A stretch of DNA of 64,000 bases from Cohnella rhizosphaerae (lineage in GTDB: Bacteria > Bacillota > Bacilli > Paenibacillales > Paenibacillaceae). The stretch covers positions 62,001 to 126,000 of the forward strand of contig NZ_JAPDIA010000002.1 in the NCBI RefSeq assembly GCF_029525575.1. Direction: 5' to 3'. A program made the position numbers and the translations under genes. Numbering within the stretch: the stretch's first letter is position 1; every line of letters starts with the position of its first letter. Under the pieces are notes generated by a model. It did no database searches and was not told where the DNA came from. It was given only the letters and a program-made list of their open reading frames with translations. Below, one piece after another: positions 1 to 9,570 of this stretch.

Positions 1-2
1 GG

Positions 3-569
3 ACCGGCCTTCGGTTGTCGGCGCAAAGGGTCGAATTCGCGCAGCCGATGGGCGACACGCGGACGCTTGAAGCCTACTTTGGCTGCCCGGTGCTGGTCGG
101 CGGCGGGCGCAACCGCTTGACGCTTCGCCGAAGCGACCTGGATCGCCCCTTCGTTTCCTTTAACGAAGAGCTGGTAGACATGCTGACGCCTGCATTGGAC
201 CGCACGTTGGACGAAAGGCTGAACGGCCGCACCCTGTCCGAGGCGGTTAAGCATGAAGTGAAACGCAGCCTTGCCGGCGGACGGTTCGACATTCGGACGG
301 TGGGGAAGACGCTGGGCTTAAGCGATCGCACGCTGCAGCGCCGGCTTGCCGGCGAGGACGCAAGCTTCAAGGGATTGGTCGCCCAAGCGAGGCGCGAGCA
401 GGCTTGCGCTTGCCTGGCGGACGCGTCGATCGGCCTGCAGGAGGTCGCTTTTCTGGTCGGCTACAAGGATCAAAACTCATTCTATCGCGCCTTTCGCCAG
501 TGGGAGGGCAAGACGCCTTCCCGCTGGCGAGAGGAACATTCGGCCGCCGCGCATACGGCAAAGCAATAG
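3..569 (+). CDS. AraC-family transcriptional regulator, 5'-truncated by window edge
   Basis: The frame is open to the left edge, so the true start lies outside the window; the first in-window start codon is TTG at 15. The visible part has the end of an arabinose-binding-like N-terminal domain (segment FGCPVLVGGGRNRL, typical of OruR/ArgR-like AraC proteins) followed by a complete AraC double helix-turn-helix over roughly residues 85-175 (DIRTVGKTLGLSDRTLQRRL and VAFLVGYKDQNSFYRAFRQW). It should be a DNA-binding regulator; the ligand is not evident. The SDR gene follows on the same strand after about 140 bases, so that gene could be its target, but this is only an inference from position. Confidence 0.85.
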   Translation, partial: TGLRLSAQRVEFAQPMGDTRTLEAYFGCPVLVGGGRNRLTLRRSDLDRPFVSFNEELVDMLTPALDRTLDERLNGRTLSEAVKHEVKRSLAGGRFDIRTVGKTLGLSDRTLQRRLAGEDASFKGLVAQARREQACACLADASIGLQEVAFLVGYKDQNSFYRAFRQWEGKTPSRWREEHSAAAHTAKQ

Positions 570-710
570 TCGTGGCGCCTTCGGCAAGCAGGTTGGCGCC
601 GTCCGCTAGTTACCGGAAAGGCGAGAGAAGGTAACATGGGGATTGTCCGCCGCTCGCGCGACAGGCGCGCGCGGCTCGACGACGGCTCAATTAAGAAGGA
701 GACTGGCTGC

Positions 711-1507
711 ATGGATATGGGATTAACAAATAAAACCGCATTGGTGACCGGTTCGACGAAGGGCATCGGAAAGGCGATCGCGCTCGAGCTGGCCCGGGAA
801 GGCGCGAACGTGCTCGTCAACGGAAGGGACGAGGGAGAAGCCGAACGCGTCGTACGGGAGATCCAATCGAGCTTCCCCCGCAACCGAGCCGCGAAATGCG
901 GCAGCCGACCTGGTCGATATCGGACAGCGGCAGGCGCTTTTCGAAAAATACCCCGACATCGACATCCTGGTCAACAATATGGGCATCTACGAGCTGATGC
1001 GGTATGAGGACGTCGACGACGACGTATGGGAGAGATACTTCCGAACGAACGTGCTTGCGGCCAACGGCTTGTCCAAATTCTATTTGCCCAAAATGCGGGA
1101 GAATGGCTACGGCCGCGTGATCTTTATCGCGAGCGAGGAGGCGGTCATGCCTTCGAGTCAGATGCCTCAGTATGCGATGACCAAGTCGATGCTGCTGTCG
1201 CTCGCCAAAAGCTTGTCCAAGCTGACGGTCGGAACCGAGGTTACGGTCAATACGATCATGCCCGGGCCGACGCTATCCGAAAAGGTGCAGCAAATCATAG
1301 CGGGCCTGTATCCGGGCGAAGAGCTGTCGTTTGCGGAAAAAGAAAAGCGATTTATGACCGCGAACCTGCCGCAATCGGAAATTCAAAGATTTATCGCGCC
1401 GTCGGAGATCGGCAGGCTGGCCGCCTTCGTCTGCAGCCCCTTCGCTTCCGCGTTCAGAGGATCGCCGATTCGCATGGACGGCGGCATGGTACCGACGATT
1501 TTTTTAA
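711..1507 (+). CDS. Short-chain dehydrogenase/reductase (frameshifted twice in the given sequence)
   Basis: NAD(P)-dependent oxidoreductase of the classical SDR family, about 264 aa after correction. Visible motifs are the cofactor-binding TGSTKGIG near the N-terminus, NNMG in place of NNAG, the catalytic serine in FIASEEA, YAMTK (YxxxK) and a C-terminal GG followed by VPTIF. The start ATG at 711 follows AAGAAGGAG. The frame breaks in C5 at 875-879 and again in T7 at 1499-1505; removing one base from each gives a continuous protein that stops at 1507, where SDR proteins normally end. Without the second correction the frame runs on into the next gene. The substrate cannot be told from sequence. 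Confidence 0.85.
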
Positions 1508-1705
1508 CGCGCATGTCAGTCCGGCGATTCGCCGTACCGGGCAATAAGGCATTGAACGGCCTCTCTTCCCGTAGCTTCCGGGGCAGAGGCCGTTTTGTTT
1601 GTCTTGCGCCAAAAATGGCTATTCATTGGAAACGATATCGCCTATACTGGGGCCGAAGCGCAGGAAAACAGCTTCCGACGTTGGTCGAAAAAGGAGCGGA
1701 CGCAG

Positions 1706-2635
1706 ATGGATGTGGCGAAGGAGTGGGAAATACTTCCGGAGGACAAGGTGGAGGAGGTCGTTTGCCGGGAGCGCAAGGGGCCGGGACTTCGGCTATTGAT
1801 CGTGCAGCCGTCGGGCGAAGCCATTCTTCGGCCCTGCATCGTTTTTATTCACGGCGGCGGCTTCGCCGGCGGGAGCCCGGAGATGCTGCTGCCGCAATGC
1901 CGGTATTTCGCGCGTTTGGGCTACGTTTGCGCTTCCGTCGATTACAGGCGCATGATGCTGGACGGAGAGACGCCCGTCGCGGACAGCCCGATGCTCGGCG
2001 ACCAGCTCGAAGATTGCAGGGAAGCGGTGCGGTACATGCGCGGCCAAGCCCGGAGATGGCGGATCGACCCTTCGAAAATCGCTTTGGTCGGAGAATCCGC
2101 CGGCGGCTATCTGGCATGCGGCGTTGCGGCCGGCGTCGGTGAACGACGCGCCGGTGAAGACCGGCTCGTATCGAGCGTGCCCGATGCGCTGATCGCCTAC
2201 AACCCGATCGTCCACTTGCTGGGCAGCTGGAAGTCCCGTATTCCGCAGACGGTCGCCCCGGACGCCGGGCGGCAGGATACCGCGCCCTCGGACGCGTCGG
2301 CGGATAACGAAGTCGAACGCTGGCGGCGCCGGCACGAGGAGGCTCGCCTGCTGTCTCCGCTTCTGCGGCTGACCGGGGAGCATCCGCCGGCGTTGTTGAT
2401 GCACGGCTTGATGGATACGGTCGTGCCTCCCGAACACAGCGCAGAATATGCGGAGCGACTGCGGGAGCTGGGCGTTCGCGCCGAGCTGGCGCTTTTGCCG
2501 GCAAGCACGCATGCGTTCGCCCTGTTTAATTATTCGGCCTCGGACGAGGAGCTGCGGTTCGCATTGGATACGACCGTCCGTTTTTTGAATGCCGTCGGCA
2601 TCCGTCCGCCGGCCGAGGCTTCGGATAGAGACTGA
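1706..2635 (+). CDS. Alpha/beta hydrolase (HSL/esterase-like)
   Basis: A 309-aa hydrolase of the alpha/beta fold-3 (hormone-sensitive lipase-like) type. HGGGF at residues 49-53 forms the oxyanion hole, GESAGG at 129-134 holds the nucleophile Ser131, and the acid and base are probably Asp237 (HGLMDTVVPP) and His269 (ASTHAF). There is no signal peptide, so it is probably cytoplasmic. The ATG at 1706 is chosen because AAGGAG lies about 9 bases upstream; an open frame continues further 5' but without a ribosome site. It likely cleaves carboxyl esters, perhaps acetyl groups on sugars given the neighbourhood; that substrate is inference. Confidence 0.85.
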   Translation: MDVAKEWEILPEDKVEEVVCRERKGPGLRLLIVQPSGEAILRPCIVFIHGGGFAGGSPEMLLPQCRYFARLGYVCASVDYRRMMLDGETPVADSPMLGDQLEDCREAVRYMRGQARRWRIDPSKIALVGESAGGYLACGVAAGVGERRAGEDRLVSSVPDALIAYNPIVHLLGSWKSRIPQTVAPDAGRQDTAPSDASADNEVERWRRRHEEARLLSPLLRLTGEHPPALLMHGLMDTVVPPEHSAEYAERLRELGVRAELALLPASTHAFALFNYSASDEELRFALDTTVRFLNAVGIRPPAEASDRD

Positions 2636-2657
2636 CGACCCGGTGCGGACGGGAGCC

Positions 2658-3585
2658 TCATCCGTCCGGACGGGAATCTCGATCGGCGAACACGCGCCAG
2701 TCGTTGACGAAGGACGACTCGAGTACGATGTCCCTGCCGAGCGCCGTCTTCAGATCGTCCCGATAAGCGGAGGGGGGCATGCCTTCGGCTTGCAGGAACA
2801 CGCGGGAAAAGTAGGGCAGGCTCCATCCGAGCGCCTCCGCGATCTCTGAGACGGTCGAACCGGTGAATTCGAGGGCTTCCTTCGCCTTGGCGAGCCGGAG
2901 CGACTGATGATAGCGGATCGGCGTCGTGCCGGTATGGCGGCGGAACAGCTCCACGATATAGTTCGGGTGAAAGTTAAAGCGCTCGGCCAGCTCGCGGAGC
3001 TTCACCTGACGATGCGTACGGTCCGCCAGATAGGCCGCCATCGGAAACGGGGCGTCTTCCGTCTCCTGGCGCGCGGGGGGAAGCGTTCGCATTCGATTCG
3101 GGCCAGTCGGCGCCGTCGCGGACGCCGGGAGGCGCATCTCGCAATCCGAGCAGCACGCTCTTGTACAGCGTATCGATTCTAAGCGGCAGCAGCGGCTTCG
3201 GGCTGCGTCGGTGCGCCAGCGACAGCCTGAAGATCGTCTTCAAATGGACAAGCGAATCCGCCGGCAAAAAGGGCCGCCTCGGCAGAGCGTCGAGGAAGCG
3301 GGCGATACGAGGCTCGTCTACGGCAAACTTGAAGTCCAGCGTGAGCGTGTCGGCCCCGAACCGGAAGCCGTGGCTGACGCCCGGGCCGATCAGGCAGCAA
3401 TCGCCGGCGCCCAAGCCGTACTCCGTCCCTCCCGCCGTCAGCGTCCCGTCTCCTTCGAGCGCGACGAGCAATTGATAATAATCCTCGTGAACGTGACCGG
3501 TTACGCCGGTGTCCGGCCGATAGTCGATGCGGGCCGTCCATAGCAGTCTCACCTGGGCGTCCCGCAGAGCATCGTCCTCCTGCAC
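2658..3585 (-). CDS. AraC-family regulator with cupin-like sensor domain (frameshifted)
   Basis: About 308 aa after correction. The N-terminal half is a cupin-type ligand-binding domain (GHVHEDYYQLLV, then GAGDCCLIGPGVSHGF). The C-terminal 100 residues are an AraC helix-turn-helix pair (ELAERFNFHPNYIVELFRRH and IAEALGWSLPYFSRVF). The two halves lie in different frames; removing one base from the G6 run at 3075-3080 joins them without an intervening stop. The gene is convergent with the hydrolase and divergent from the zinc dehydrogenase at 3733, so it probably regulates the latter and perhaps itself. The inducer is unknown. Confidence 0.85.
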
Positions 3586-3732
3586 GCCTCCATCCCCCTC
3601 TCCGGCAATAGCTGAATATCGGATAAAGGAAGCCGAATGCGCGATATCGCGGCGGCTCCGGTTCTATTCTACACTGGAACCAGCCGGGCCGAAAACGATA
3701 ATCCAGGCGTCCGGCGGAAAGGCGGAAGTGAA

Positions 3733-4767
3733 ATGGTAACGAAGATGACAGTGCCGCCCCTTGCGTTGACGGAGGAGGACGGTCCCGGTACGCAGCTGTG
3801 CGCCGTCATGGACGGCGCCGGCGAGATCGGCGTGCGGCGTGCGCTGATTCCGGAGCCGCTGGAGGGCGAGGTGCGCGTCAAAGTCAAATGGGTAGGCATC
3901 TGCGGAAGCGATCTGGAAGTTTTCCGCGGCGCCAGGGAACCCGAATTCGTAAGCTATCCTACGCGGCTCGGCCACGAGGTGGCGGGCATCGTCGACAAGG
4001 TCGGAGCCGGCGTCTCCGGCATTCGGGCAGGCGACCAGGTTGCGCTGCGGTACGTATGGGGCGCGTTTGCCGAATACGTCTGCTGCCGGCCTTTTTCCGT
4101 CAAGGTGCTGCCGCAGGAATTTCCGCTGCTCGAAGCCTCGCTGATCGAAGTGCTGCCGGGTATTCTTCATGCGGCCGAGCGGGGGCAGATCGCCCCGCAC
4201 AAGAATGTTTTGATCACCGGACAAGGCGTAAGCGGCTTGATTTTGACCCAGGTTGTAAGCCTTTTCAGTCCGCGGCGGCTGGCCGTGACCGATTTGTTCG
4301 AGGAGAAGCTGGCGCTGGCGCGCAAGTACGGCGCCACGGATACGTATCGGCTGTCGGATCCGCACGGCCGCACGGCCGATGCGACGCGCGCCGACTTTCC
4401 GGACGGCTTCGACGTCGTTATCCCCTGTCTGCTGGAAGGAGAGGGGATGATCGACGCCATCGACGTCGCGGCGCAGAACGGCACGATCGTCATGTACGGC
4501 TGCATCGGAACCTGCCGCAAGCCGATCGATTTTTTCAAGGTGCACAAGAAGCGCCTCGACATCCTGTCCACCGAACCGAAACGGGATATCGACAACCGCC
4601 GGTACTTCGAGGAGAGTCTGCGCCTCGTGAGCGACGGCTTGGTCAACACGAAGGAGATGATCACCCATGTCGTGCCGCTCGCGGACATCGCAGAAGCATT
4701 CCGGCTCCGCAACGGGCACGGCGGAAGCGCGATTCACGTCATGATCGATTGCGAGGTCAAGCGCTGA
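3733..4767 (+). CDS. Zinc-dependent alcohol/sugar-alcohol dehydrogenase (MDR family)
   Basis: A 344-aa medium-chain dehydrogenase. GICGSD carries the first catalytic zinc ligand (Cys57), GHE follows at 80-82, and GQGVSG is the Rossmann nucleotide-binding loop. The usual four-cysteine structural-zinc lobe is missing: the chain runs from GDQVALRY directly into AEYVCCRP. Many sorbitol/threonine-type members differ from this. The ATG at 3733 is preceded by a GGAAAGGCGGAAG purine stretch. It is divergently transcribed from the AraC regulator at 3585, which is the likely controller. It probably oxidises a sugar alcohol or hydroxy acid; the exact substrate is unknown. Confidence 0.8.
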   Translation: MVTKMTVPPLALTEEDGPGTQLCAVMDGAGEIGVRRALIPEPLEGEVRVKVKWVGICGSDLEVFRGAREPEFVSYPTRLGHEVAGIVDKVGAGVSGIRAGDQVALRYVWGAFAEYVCCRPFSVKVLPQEFPLLEASLIEVLPGILHAAERGQIAPHKNVLITGQGVSGLILTQVVSLFSPRRLAVTDLFEEKLALARKYGATDTYRLSDPHGRTADATRADFPDGFDVVIPCLLEGEGMIDAIDVAAQNGTIVMYGCIGTCRKPIDFFKVHKKRLDILSTEPKRDIDNRRYFEESLRLVSDGLVNTKEMITHVVPLADIAEAFRLRNGHGGSAIHVMIDCEVKR

Positions 4768-4771
4768 TCTG

Positions 4772-4780
4772 TGCTATCAT
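4772..4780 (+). promoter_or_regulatory. Extended -10 promoter candidate before the response regulator
   Basis: TGCTATCAT fits an extended -10 (TGnTATNAT) about 50 bases upstream of the response regulator start. No good -35 at normal spacing was found (a TTGCGA lies 20 bases away), so the call is weak. Confidence 0.3.
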
Positions 4781-4828
4781 TGTCATTAGCTAGGCGGCGA
4801 TTCCATTCGGGCGCGGGGAGAGAATCCG

Positions 4829-5623
4829 ATGTACAAACTGTTTATCGTGGACGACAATCCGCTCGAGCGCCGCGGCGTGGCGGGCTTGCTGGAATGGCAA
4901 ACGTTCGGCTGCGAAGTGGCCGGCTTGTACGCAAGCGGCAGCGAGGCATTGGAAGCGGCGGAGCGCGAAGCGCCGGATATCGTGCTGACCGACGTGCAGA
5001 TGCCCGCGATGGACGGCATCGCGCTCGGCGCAAGATTGCGGGAGGACTATCCGGGGACGCAGCTCATCTTTCTGAGCGGACACGACAGCTTTTCGTTCAT
5101 TCGCGGCGCCCTGCGGCTCGAGGCCGCCGATTATGTGCTCAAGCCGGTTCGCAAGCCTGAGCTGCAGACCGCCCTCGAGAAGGCGGCCGCCAGGCTCTCC
5201 CGGGAGCGGGAGGCTGCGGCGGAGCGCGAGCGTCTTCTGCGGCAGGCGGGCGTCGATACGTCCGAAGCGCCTGACGCGGATGACGCGGATGCCCGCTCGT
5301 ATCATGACCGGATCGTCATGCAGATCAAGCGGATCGTCGCCGAGCGTTATCAAGAGCCGCTGACGGTCCAGGATATCGCGGACGAGCTTTATTTGAGCCT
5401 CAGCCATACGAACAATATATTCCGGCGGAAGACGGGACAGAAAATATTCGATTATTTGACCGCGTACCGGATGGAGCGGGCCAAGGCGCTGCTGCGCCAG
5501 CCGGACAGCAAGATCTACTGCGTAGCGCAGACCGTCGGCTACGCCAACAAATCCCACTTCTGCCTCGTCTTCAAGAAGCATAGCGGCCGAACGCCGTCCG
5601 AATACAAGAACCACTACGCATGA
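4829..5623 (+). CDS. YesN-type response regulator with AraC DNA-binding domain
   Basis: A 264-aa two-component response regulator. The receiver domain (residues 1-120) has the acidic pair DD at 8-9, phospho-acceptor Asp55 in VLTDVQMPAMDG, Ser in FLSGHD and Lys in DYVLKPV. A short charged coiled linker follows (about 120-155), then an AraC double helix-turn-helix (DIADELYLSLSHTNNIFRR and VAQTVGYANKSHFCLVFKKH). The downstream sensor kinase starts 15 bases after the stop and must be its partner. Position suggests it activates the permease and glycosidase genes that follow. It is shorter than the usual 500-aa YesN proteins because it lacks the middle domain. Confidence 0.93.
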   Translation: MYKLFIVDDNPLERRGVAGLLEWQTFGCEVAGLYASGSEALEAAEREAPDIVLTDVQMPAMDGIALGARLREDYPGTQLIFLSGHDSFSFIRGALRLEAADYVLKPVRKPELQTALEKAAARLSREREAAAERERLLRQAGVDTSEAPDADDADARSYHDRIVMQIKRIVAERYQEPLTVQDIADELYLSLSHTNNIFRRKTGQKIFDYLTAYRMERAKALLRQPDSKIYCVAQTVGYANKSHFCLVFKKHSGRTPSEYKNHYA

Positions 5624-5638
5624 CAAGGGGAGCGAGCC

Positions 5639-7561
5639 ATGGATGCCGTTAAAAGAAGGCTGAGGGCCGTCTCCGCGCTTTTCCGCGAACTCCAATACCG
5701 GCAGAAGCTGCGCATAACGATCGCGCTGCTCTGCCTTGTTCCGCTGCTCGCGATCTCCGTTTTTTTTCTCGTTTCTTTCGCGGGCGCCAAGCTCGACGCG
5801 CTGCTGCGGTCGGAGCAGGAGAAGTTCGGTCTGCTGACCGACAGTCTCGACCGCAAATACGATTCGGCGATCCAGAAGTCCGTATTTATCGCAAACAACC
5901 TGCAGATCCTGCAGATGCTGGGCCAGGACTACAGCGAAGACCTGCTCGCCTTTATGACGAACAACGACGATGTACAGCCGGTGCTGGCAGCGCTTCAGGC
6001 AGACGAGCTGCGGTGCGAGATCGTGATGTACGGCTTCAATCCGACCTTGTACCGCACGAACGGCATCCGTCTTGCGCAGGATTTGGAGACGACGCTGCGG
6101 GACCGTATTCTGGCGCAGACGGATGATTACCCGATCCGGGTCGTTCAAATGTCCGGAGGCGCGAATGCCGGCCCCCCCGTCGTCCGTCTGTTCAGCACGA
6201 TCCGGGATCTTCGGCGGACGCTGGCGATTATCGAAGTGTCCTTTCCGATCGACGATACGATCCAAAGTCTGCAGGAGAGCCTTCCCGCCGGCGGCTTCGT
6301 CCTGTACAAGCCGAAGTCGGGCCCGCCGCTTTATCTGACCGGCCGGGCCGTCTCCGATCGCGATATCGCCGCGGGGGTGCGCGCTGCCGGCGGGAACGCG
6401 CTGCCGACCGCCGCAGGCGCAAGCTTCTTATTGCCGCTTCGCATAAACGCCGCGCAGGACGACCTCGTATTGTTCCTTTCCAAGACGCCTGTATACGCCC
6501 GAATCGGCGCGCTGCTCGCGGTGCCGCTGCTGATCGTCTGCGGGCTTTTGCTCGCCGCGTACTTTTCCATCCGACTGGCCACTTCGCTCCTTACCGCGCG
6601 TCTCTCGCGGCTGATGGACACCGTGCGGAGCGAATCCGCGGCGCCGTCGCTCGTCGCGCCCCAAGCCGGGGACGTCTCTCTTCCGCCTCGCCCGCCAGCG
6701 GACGCAGGCGAGCCGGTACTCGCCGCGGCAGGCGACGAGCTCGGCCAGCTCGAGCGCGCCTTCCGCCGGATGGCGGACGAGATCCGCGACCGCTACCGCC
6801 AAGCCGCCGCATCGGAGCTGGAGAGACGGCTGCTGGAGACGGAGCTGCTGCAGGTTAACATTAATCCTCATCTGCTGTACAACTCGCTCTCCGCGATTCG
6901 ATGGGCGTATCCCGACGAACGTCTCGGCCGGCTGATCGAAGACATGGTCGATTATTACCGATTGTTTCTCAATCGAGGAGAAGCCGAGGCTTCGCTGGAG
7001 TCGGAGACGGTTATGCTTCTGAAGTACGCGGAGATTCAACGCTTCTCCTACGAATCGGACTTCGTCTGCGCGGTCGAGCTGGACGATTCGCTGCGGGAGA
7101 CGCCGATCCTGCGCAATCTGCTGCAGCCGCTCGTGGAGAACGCGCTGATCCATGGCCTGTTCAGGCTGCCGTCGGGCGGCCGTCTGACGATCGCCGCGCG
7201 ACCCGAGGGCAAGGCGGTCGTCGTGGAGATCGGAGACAACGGTCCGGGGATCGACGCAGATCTTGCCGCCCGCTTGTCGAGTAGCGAAGCGGATGGCGAA
7301 GCCGCCGCGCCGAAGGACGGCGCAACCGGCAGCGGCTATGCGATCGCCAATATCCGGCGGCGCATCCGGCTTTATTACGGCGCGGACGCCAGTCTGCGCA
7401 TCTGCGGCAGCCCCGGTTCAGGTACGACCGCGATCCTGCGGCTGCCGTTGCCGCGGCGGAAGTCCAAGCTGCCGGCCGGCCCGGATGCGGTGACGCATAC
7501 GGACGCAGAAGCGCGGATATTCGCAGCCGCTTCCTCGGAAGTACGACATTCCGTTCCTTGA
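5639..7561 (+). CDS. YesM-type sensor histidine kinase
   Basis: A 640-aa membrane kinase. A first transmembrane helix lies near residues 25-48, followed by an extracellular sensor region of about 230 residues and a second helix near 283-303. Next come a HAMP-like segment, the His_kinase domain with NPHLLYNSLSAIRW (phosphorylated His near 410) and a HATPase domain with NALIHG and GDNGPGID. This architecture is typical of kinases that sense extracellular sugars or sugar-bound lipoproteins. It is co-transcribed with the response regulator (15-base gap). A non-conserved tail of about 30 residues follows the ATPase domain. Confidence 0.92.
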   Translation: MDAVKRRLRAVSALFRELQYRQKLRITIALLCLVPLLAISVFFLVSFAGAKLDALLRSEQEKFGLLTDSLDRKYDSAIQKSVFIANNLQILQMLGQDYSEDLLAFMTNNDDVQPVLAALQADELRCEIVMYGFNPTLYRTNGIRLAQDLETTLRDRILAQTDDYPIRVVQMSGGANAGPPVVRLFSTIRDLRRTLAIIEVSFPIDDTIQSLQESLPAGGFVLYKPKSGPPLYLTGRAVSDRDIAAGVRAAGGNALPTAAGASFLLPLRINAAQDDLVLFLSKTPVYARIGALLAVPLLIVCGLLLAAYFSIRLATSLLTARLSRLMDTVRSESAAPSLVAPQAGDVSLPPRPPADAGEPVLAAAGDELGQLERAFRRMADEIRDRYRQAAASELERRLLETELLQVNINPHLLYNSLSAIRWAYPDERLGRLIEDMVDYYRLFLNRGEAEASLESETVMLLKYAEIQRFSYESDFVCAVELDDSLRETPILRNLLQPLVENALIHGLFRLPSGGRLTIAARPEGKAVVVEIGDNGPGIDADLAARLSSSEADGEAAAPKDGATGSGYAIANIRRRIRLYYGADASLRICGSPGSGTTAILRLPLPRRKSKLPAGPDAVTHTDAEARIFAAASSEVRHSVP

Positions 7562-7584
7562 GTACAATTCTCGCGTCTTGATGG

Positions 7585-7598
7585 TGAAAGCGTATTCA
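7585..7598 (+). promoter_or_regulatory. cre box (CcpA-type catabolite-responsive element)
   Basis: TGAAAGCGTATTCA matches every fixed position of the cre consensus TGNAANCGNWNNCA. It lies between the sensor kinase and the first permease, about 60 bases before the permease start. Known biology: CcpA binding at such a site represses transcription when preferred sugars are present. Repression of the downstream transporter/glycosidase operon is inferred. Confidence 0.6.
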
Positions 7599-7658
7599 AA
7601 GAAAATAAAAGCAGGAGGAACGCGCTCCCATCCAACCCGCCAAAAGGAGCCTTCTGCG

Positions 7659-8619
7659 ATGAATGAACTGGTCAAACCGCTTGTCCGCGCTTCGCCTTCA
7701 AGGCCCCGGGGCCCTGAATCGAAATGGCGGCGAATGCGCAAAGACAAGCTGCTGTACCTGCTGCTGTCTCCCGCCATTGTGCTCGTATTCGTCTTTTCCT
7801 ACCTGCCGATGCCCGGCATCCTCGTCGCTTTCAAGGACTACGACGTGTTCAAAGGCTTCTGGGGCAGCGACTGGGTAGGGCTCCGGCATATTCGCGAGGT
7901 ATTCGAGCTGCCGATGATGACGGAAGCGATCGGACAGACGCTGCTGCTCAGCACGCTGACCCTGCTCGTGTGCTTTCCCGCTCCGATTCTGCTGGCCCTG
8001 CTGCTCAACGAGCTGCGAATGCAGCTGTTCAAGCGTTTTGCGCAGACGCTGCTGTATCTTCCGCACTTTCTGTCATGGATCTCCGTCATCGGCATCGCTT
8101 ACGCCTTTTACTCGCTGTACGGTCCGCTCAACGATATACGCCTCTGGCTGCTCGGGCCAGGCGCGGAGCGAACGATGTTCCTCGCGGACAAAAGCTTCTT
8201 CATCCCCAACGTTCTGCTGCTGTCCCTGTGGAAGGAAACGGGCTGGAGTACGATCATCTTTCTGGCGGCGATCGCTTCCGTCGACCCGCAGCTGTACGAA
8301 GCCGCCTATATGGACGGCGCCGGCAAGCTGAAGCAGGCGTTGAACGTGACGCTGCCGACGATATTGCCGACCGTGATGATCATGCTGATCTTCCAGTTGG
8401 GGCATCTGTTCCAGAGCAACTTCGAGCTAATATACGGCCTCCAGAATCCGTACGTGGATACGGAAGTGATCTCGACGATCATCTTCAAGCAGGGCATCCA
8501 GCAAGGCGCGTACGCCTTATCGACGGCGCTCGGATTCATCCAGGGACTGATCGCGCTGCTGCTGACGATCGGCGCGAATGCCGTCTCCAAAAAAGCTGAC
8601 GAGCAGCGGGATCTGGTGA
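7659..8619 (+). CDS. ABC sugar permease, LplB type (frameshifted at C-terminus)
   Basis: About 319 aa, with around six transmembrane helices beginning at LLYLLLSPAIVLVFVFSYL and the MalF/LplB-type cytoplasmic EAA loop (EAAYMDGAG, then LPTILPTV). The start ATG at 7659 follows AAAAGGAG. In the given sequence the frame reads through into the next gene. Removing one A from the A6 run at 8589-8594 gives the family-typical ending SKKLTSSGIW and a stop at 8617-8619, just before the next gene's ribosome site. With the second permease and the lipoprotein it should form an importer for an oligosaccharide; no ATPase gene is nearby, so a shared MsmX-like ATPase is likely. Confidence 0.9.
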
Positions 8620-8640
8620 CAGCCGGAAAGGAACGCCGAC

Positions 8641-9542
8641 ATGAGAACAAAAACCGCCGGTTACCGATTGTTCAATATATGCAACATTGCATTTATCGCT
8701 TTGCTGTCGCTTTTATCTCTGTATCCTTACCTGAATACAGCGGCGATCGCCTTCAACGACGGCCGGGACAGCATGCTGGGCGGCATTACTTTTTTACCCG
8801 CGGGTGCCGACGCTGGAAAACTTCTCGACGCTGCTGCGGGACGACTCCATCGTACGCGCGCTGTTCGTCTCGATCGCCAAGGTGTTGTCCGGCACGCTGG
8901 CCGGATTGATCGTCCAGTTTTCCGCCGGATACGCGCTGACCAAAAAAAAGGCTGATCGGCCGCAACGCACTGCTGCTTTATTTAATCGTGCCGATGTTTT
9001 TCAGCGGCGGTCTGATTCCGATGTACCTGACGTATTCGGAGCTCGGACTGCTCAACAACTTCCTCGTTTACGTGCTTCCGGGCGCGTTCGCCTTCTTTAA
9101 CGTCATCATCATCCGCACGTATCTGTACACGATTCCGGACAGCCTCGAGGAGTCGGCCAAGATCGACGGCGCGAACGAATTGACCATTTTGTGGCGGGTC
9201 ATCCTTCCGCTGTCGCGGCCGATCCTCGCCACGATCGCGCTGTGGACGGCGGTCATGCATTGGAACGACTGGACGACGACGCTGAACTTCGTGACCAAGC
9301 CGTCGCTCCATACGCTGCAGTTCAAGCTGATGCTCATGATCAAAGAGAGCGACATGATCGCGAGCCTCGTGCAGGAGGCGGCGCAGCGGGGCGAAGCGGA
9401 CACGGGCCGGGTCATCCGCGTGACGCCGGAAGGCATCCGCGCGGCGCAGGTCGTCGTGACGACGATCCCGATCATCCTCGTTTATCCGTTTCTGCAAAAG
9501 CATTTTATTAAAGGCGTGCTGATCGGCTCGGTCAAGGAATGA
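8641..9542 (+). CDS. ABC sugar permease, YtcP type (two frameshifts)
   Basis: About 299 aa, the second membrane subunit of the importer. It starts MRTKTAGYRLFN after AAAGGA. The sequence contains the conserved SLYPYLNTAAIAFND start region, FSGGLIPMYL, the EAA loop (EESAKIDGANELTI) and the usual ending GVLIGSVKE. Two +1 errors break it: T6 at 8790-8795 and A8 at 8942-8949. Correction gives GGITFYPRVPTLENF and ALTKKRLIGRN, both as expected for the family. The gap to the first permease is about 20 bases, so the two are translated together. Confidence 0.9.
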
Positions 9543-9570
9543 ACCAAAAAAAACCAAGGAGGGTTCAACG

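Noticed and set aside
1627..1640. cre-like box TGGAAACGATATCG before the alpha/beta hydrolase
   Set aside because: The final consensus A is G and no promoter could be placed near it with confidence.
1793..2512. Long minus-strand frames opposite the hydrolase
   Set aside because: Shadow frames of a high-GC gene; the + strand protein has catalytic motifs and a ribosome site. The same reasoning removes other antisense frames such as 3664-4737, 11588-12586, 26179-27828, 27468-29585, 34339-35964, 49129-52074 and 52350-53852.
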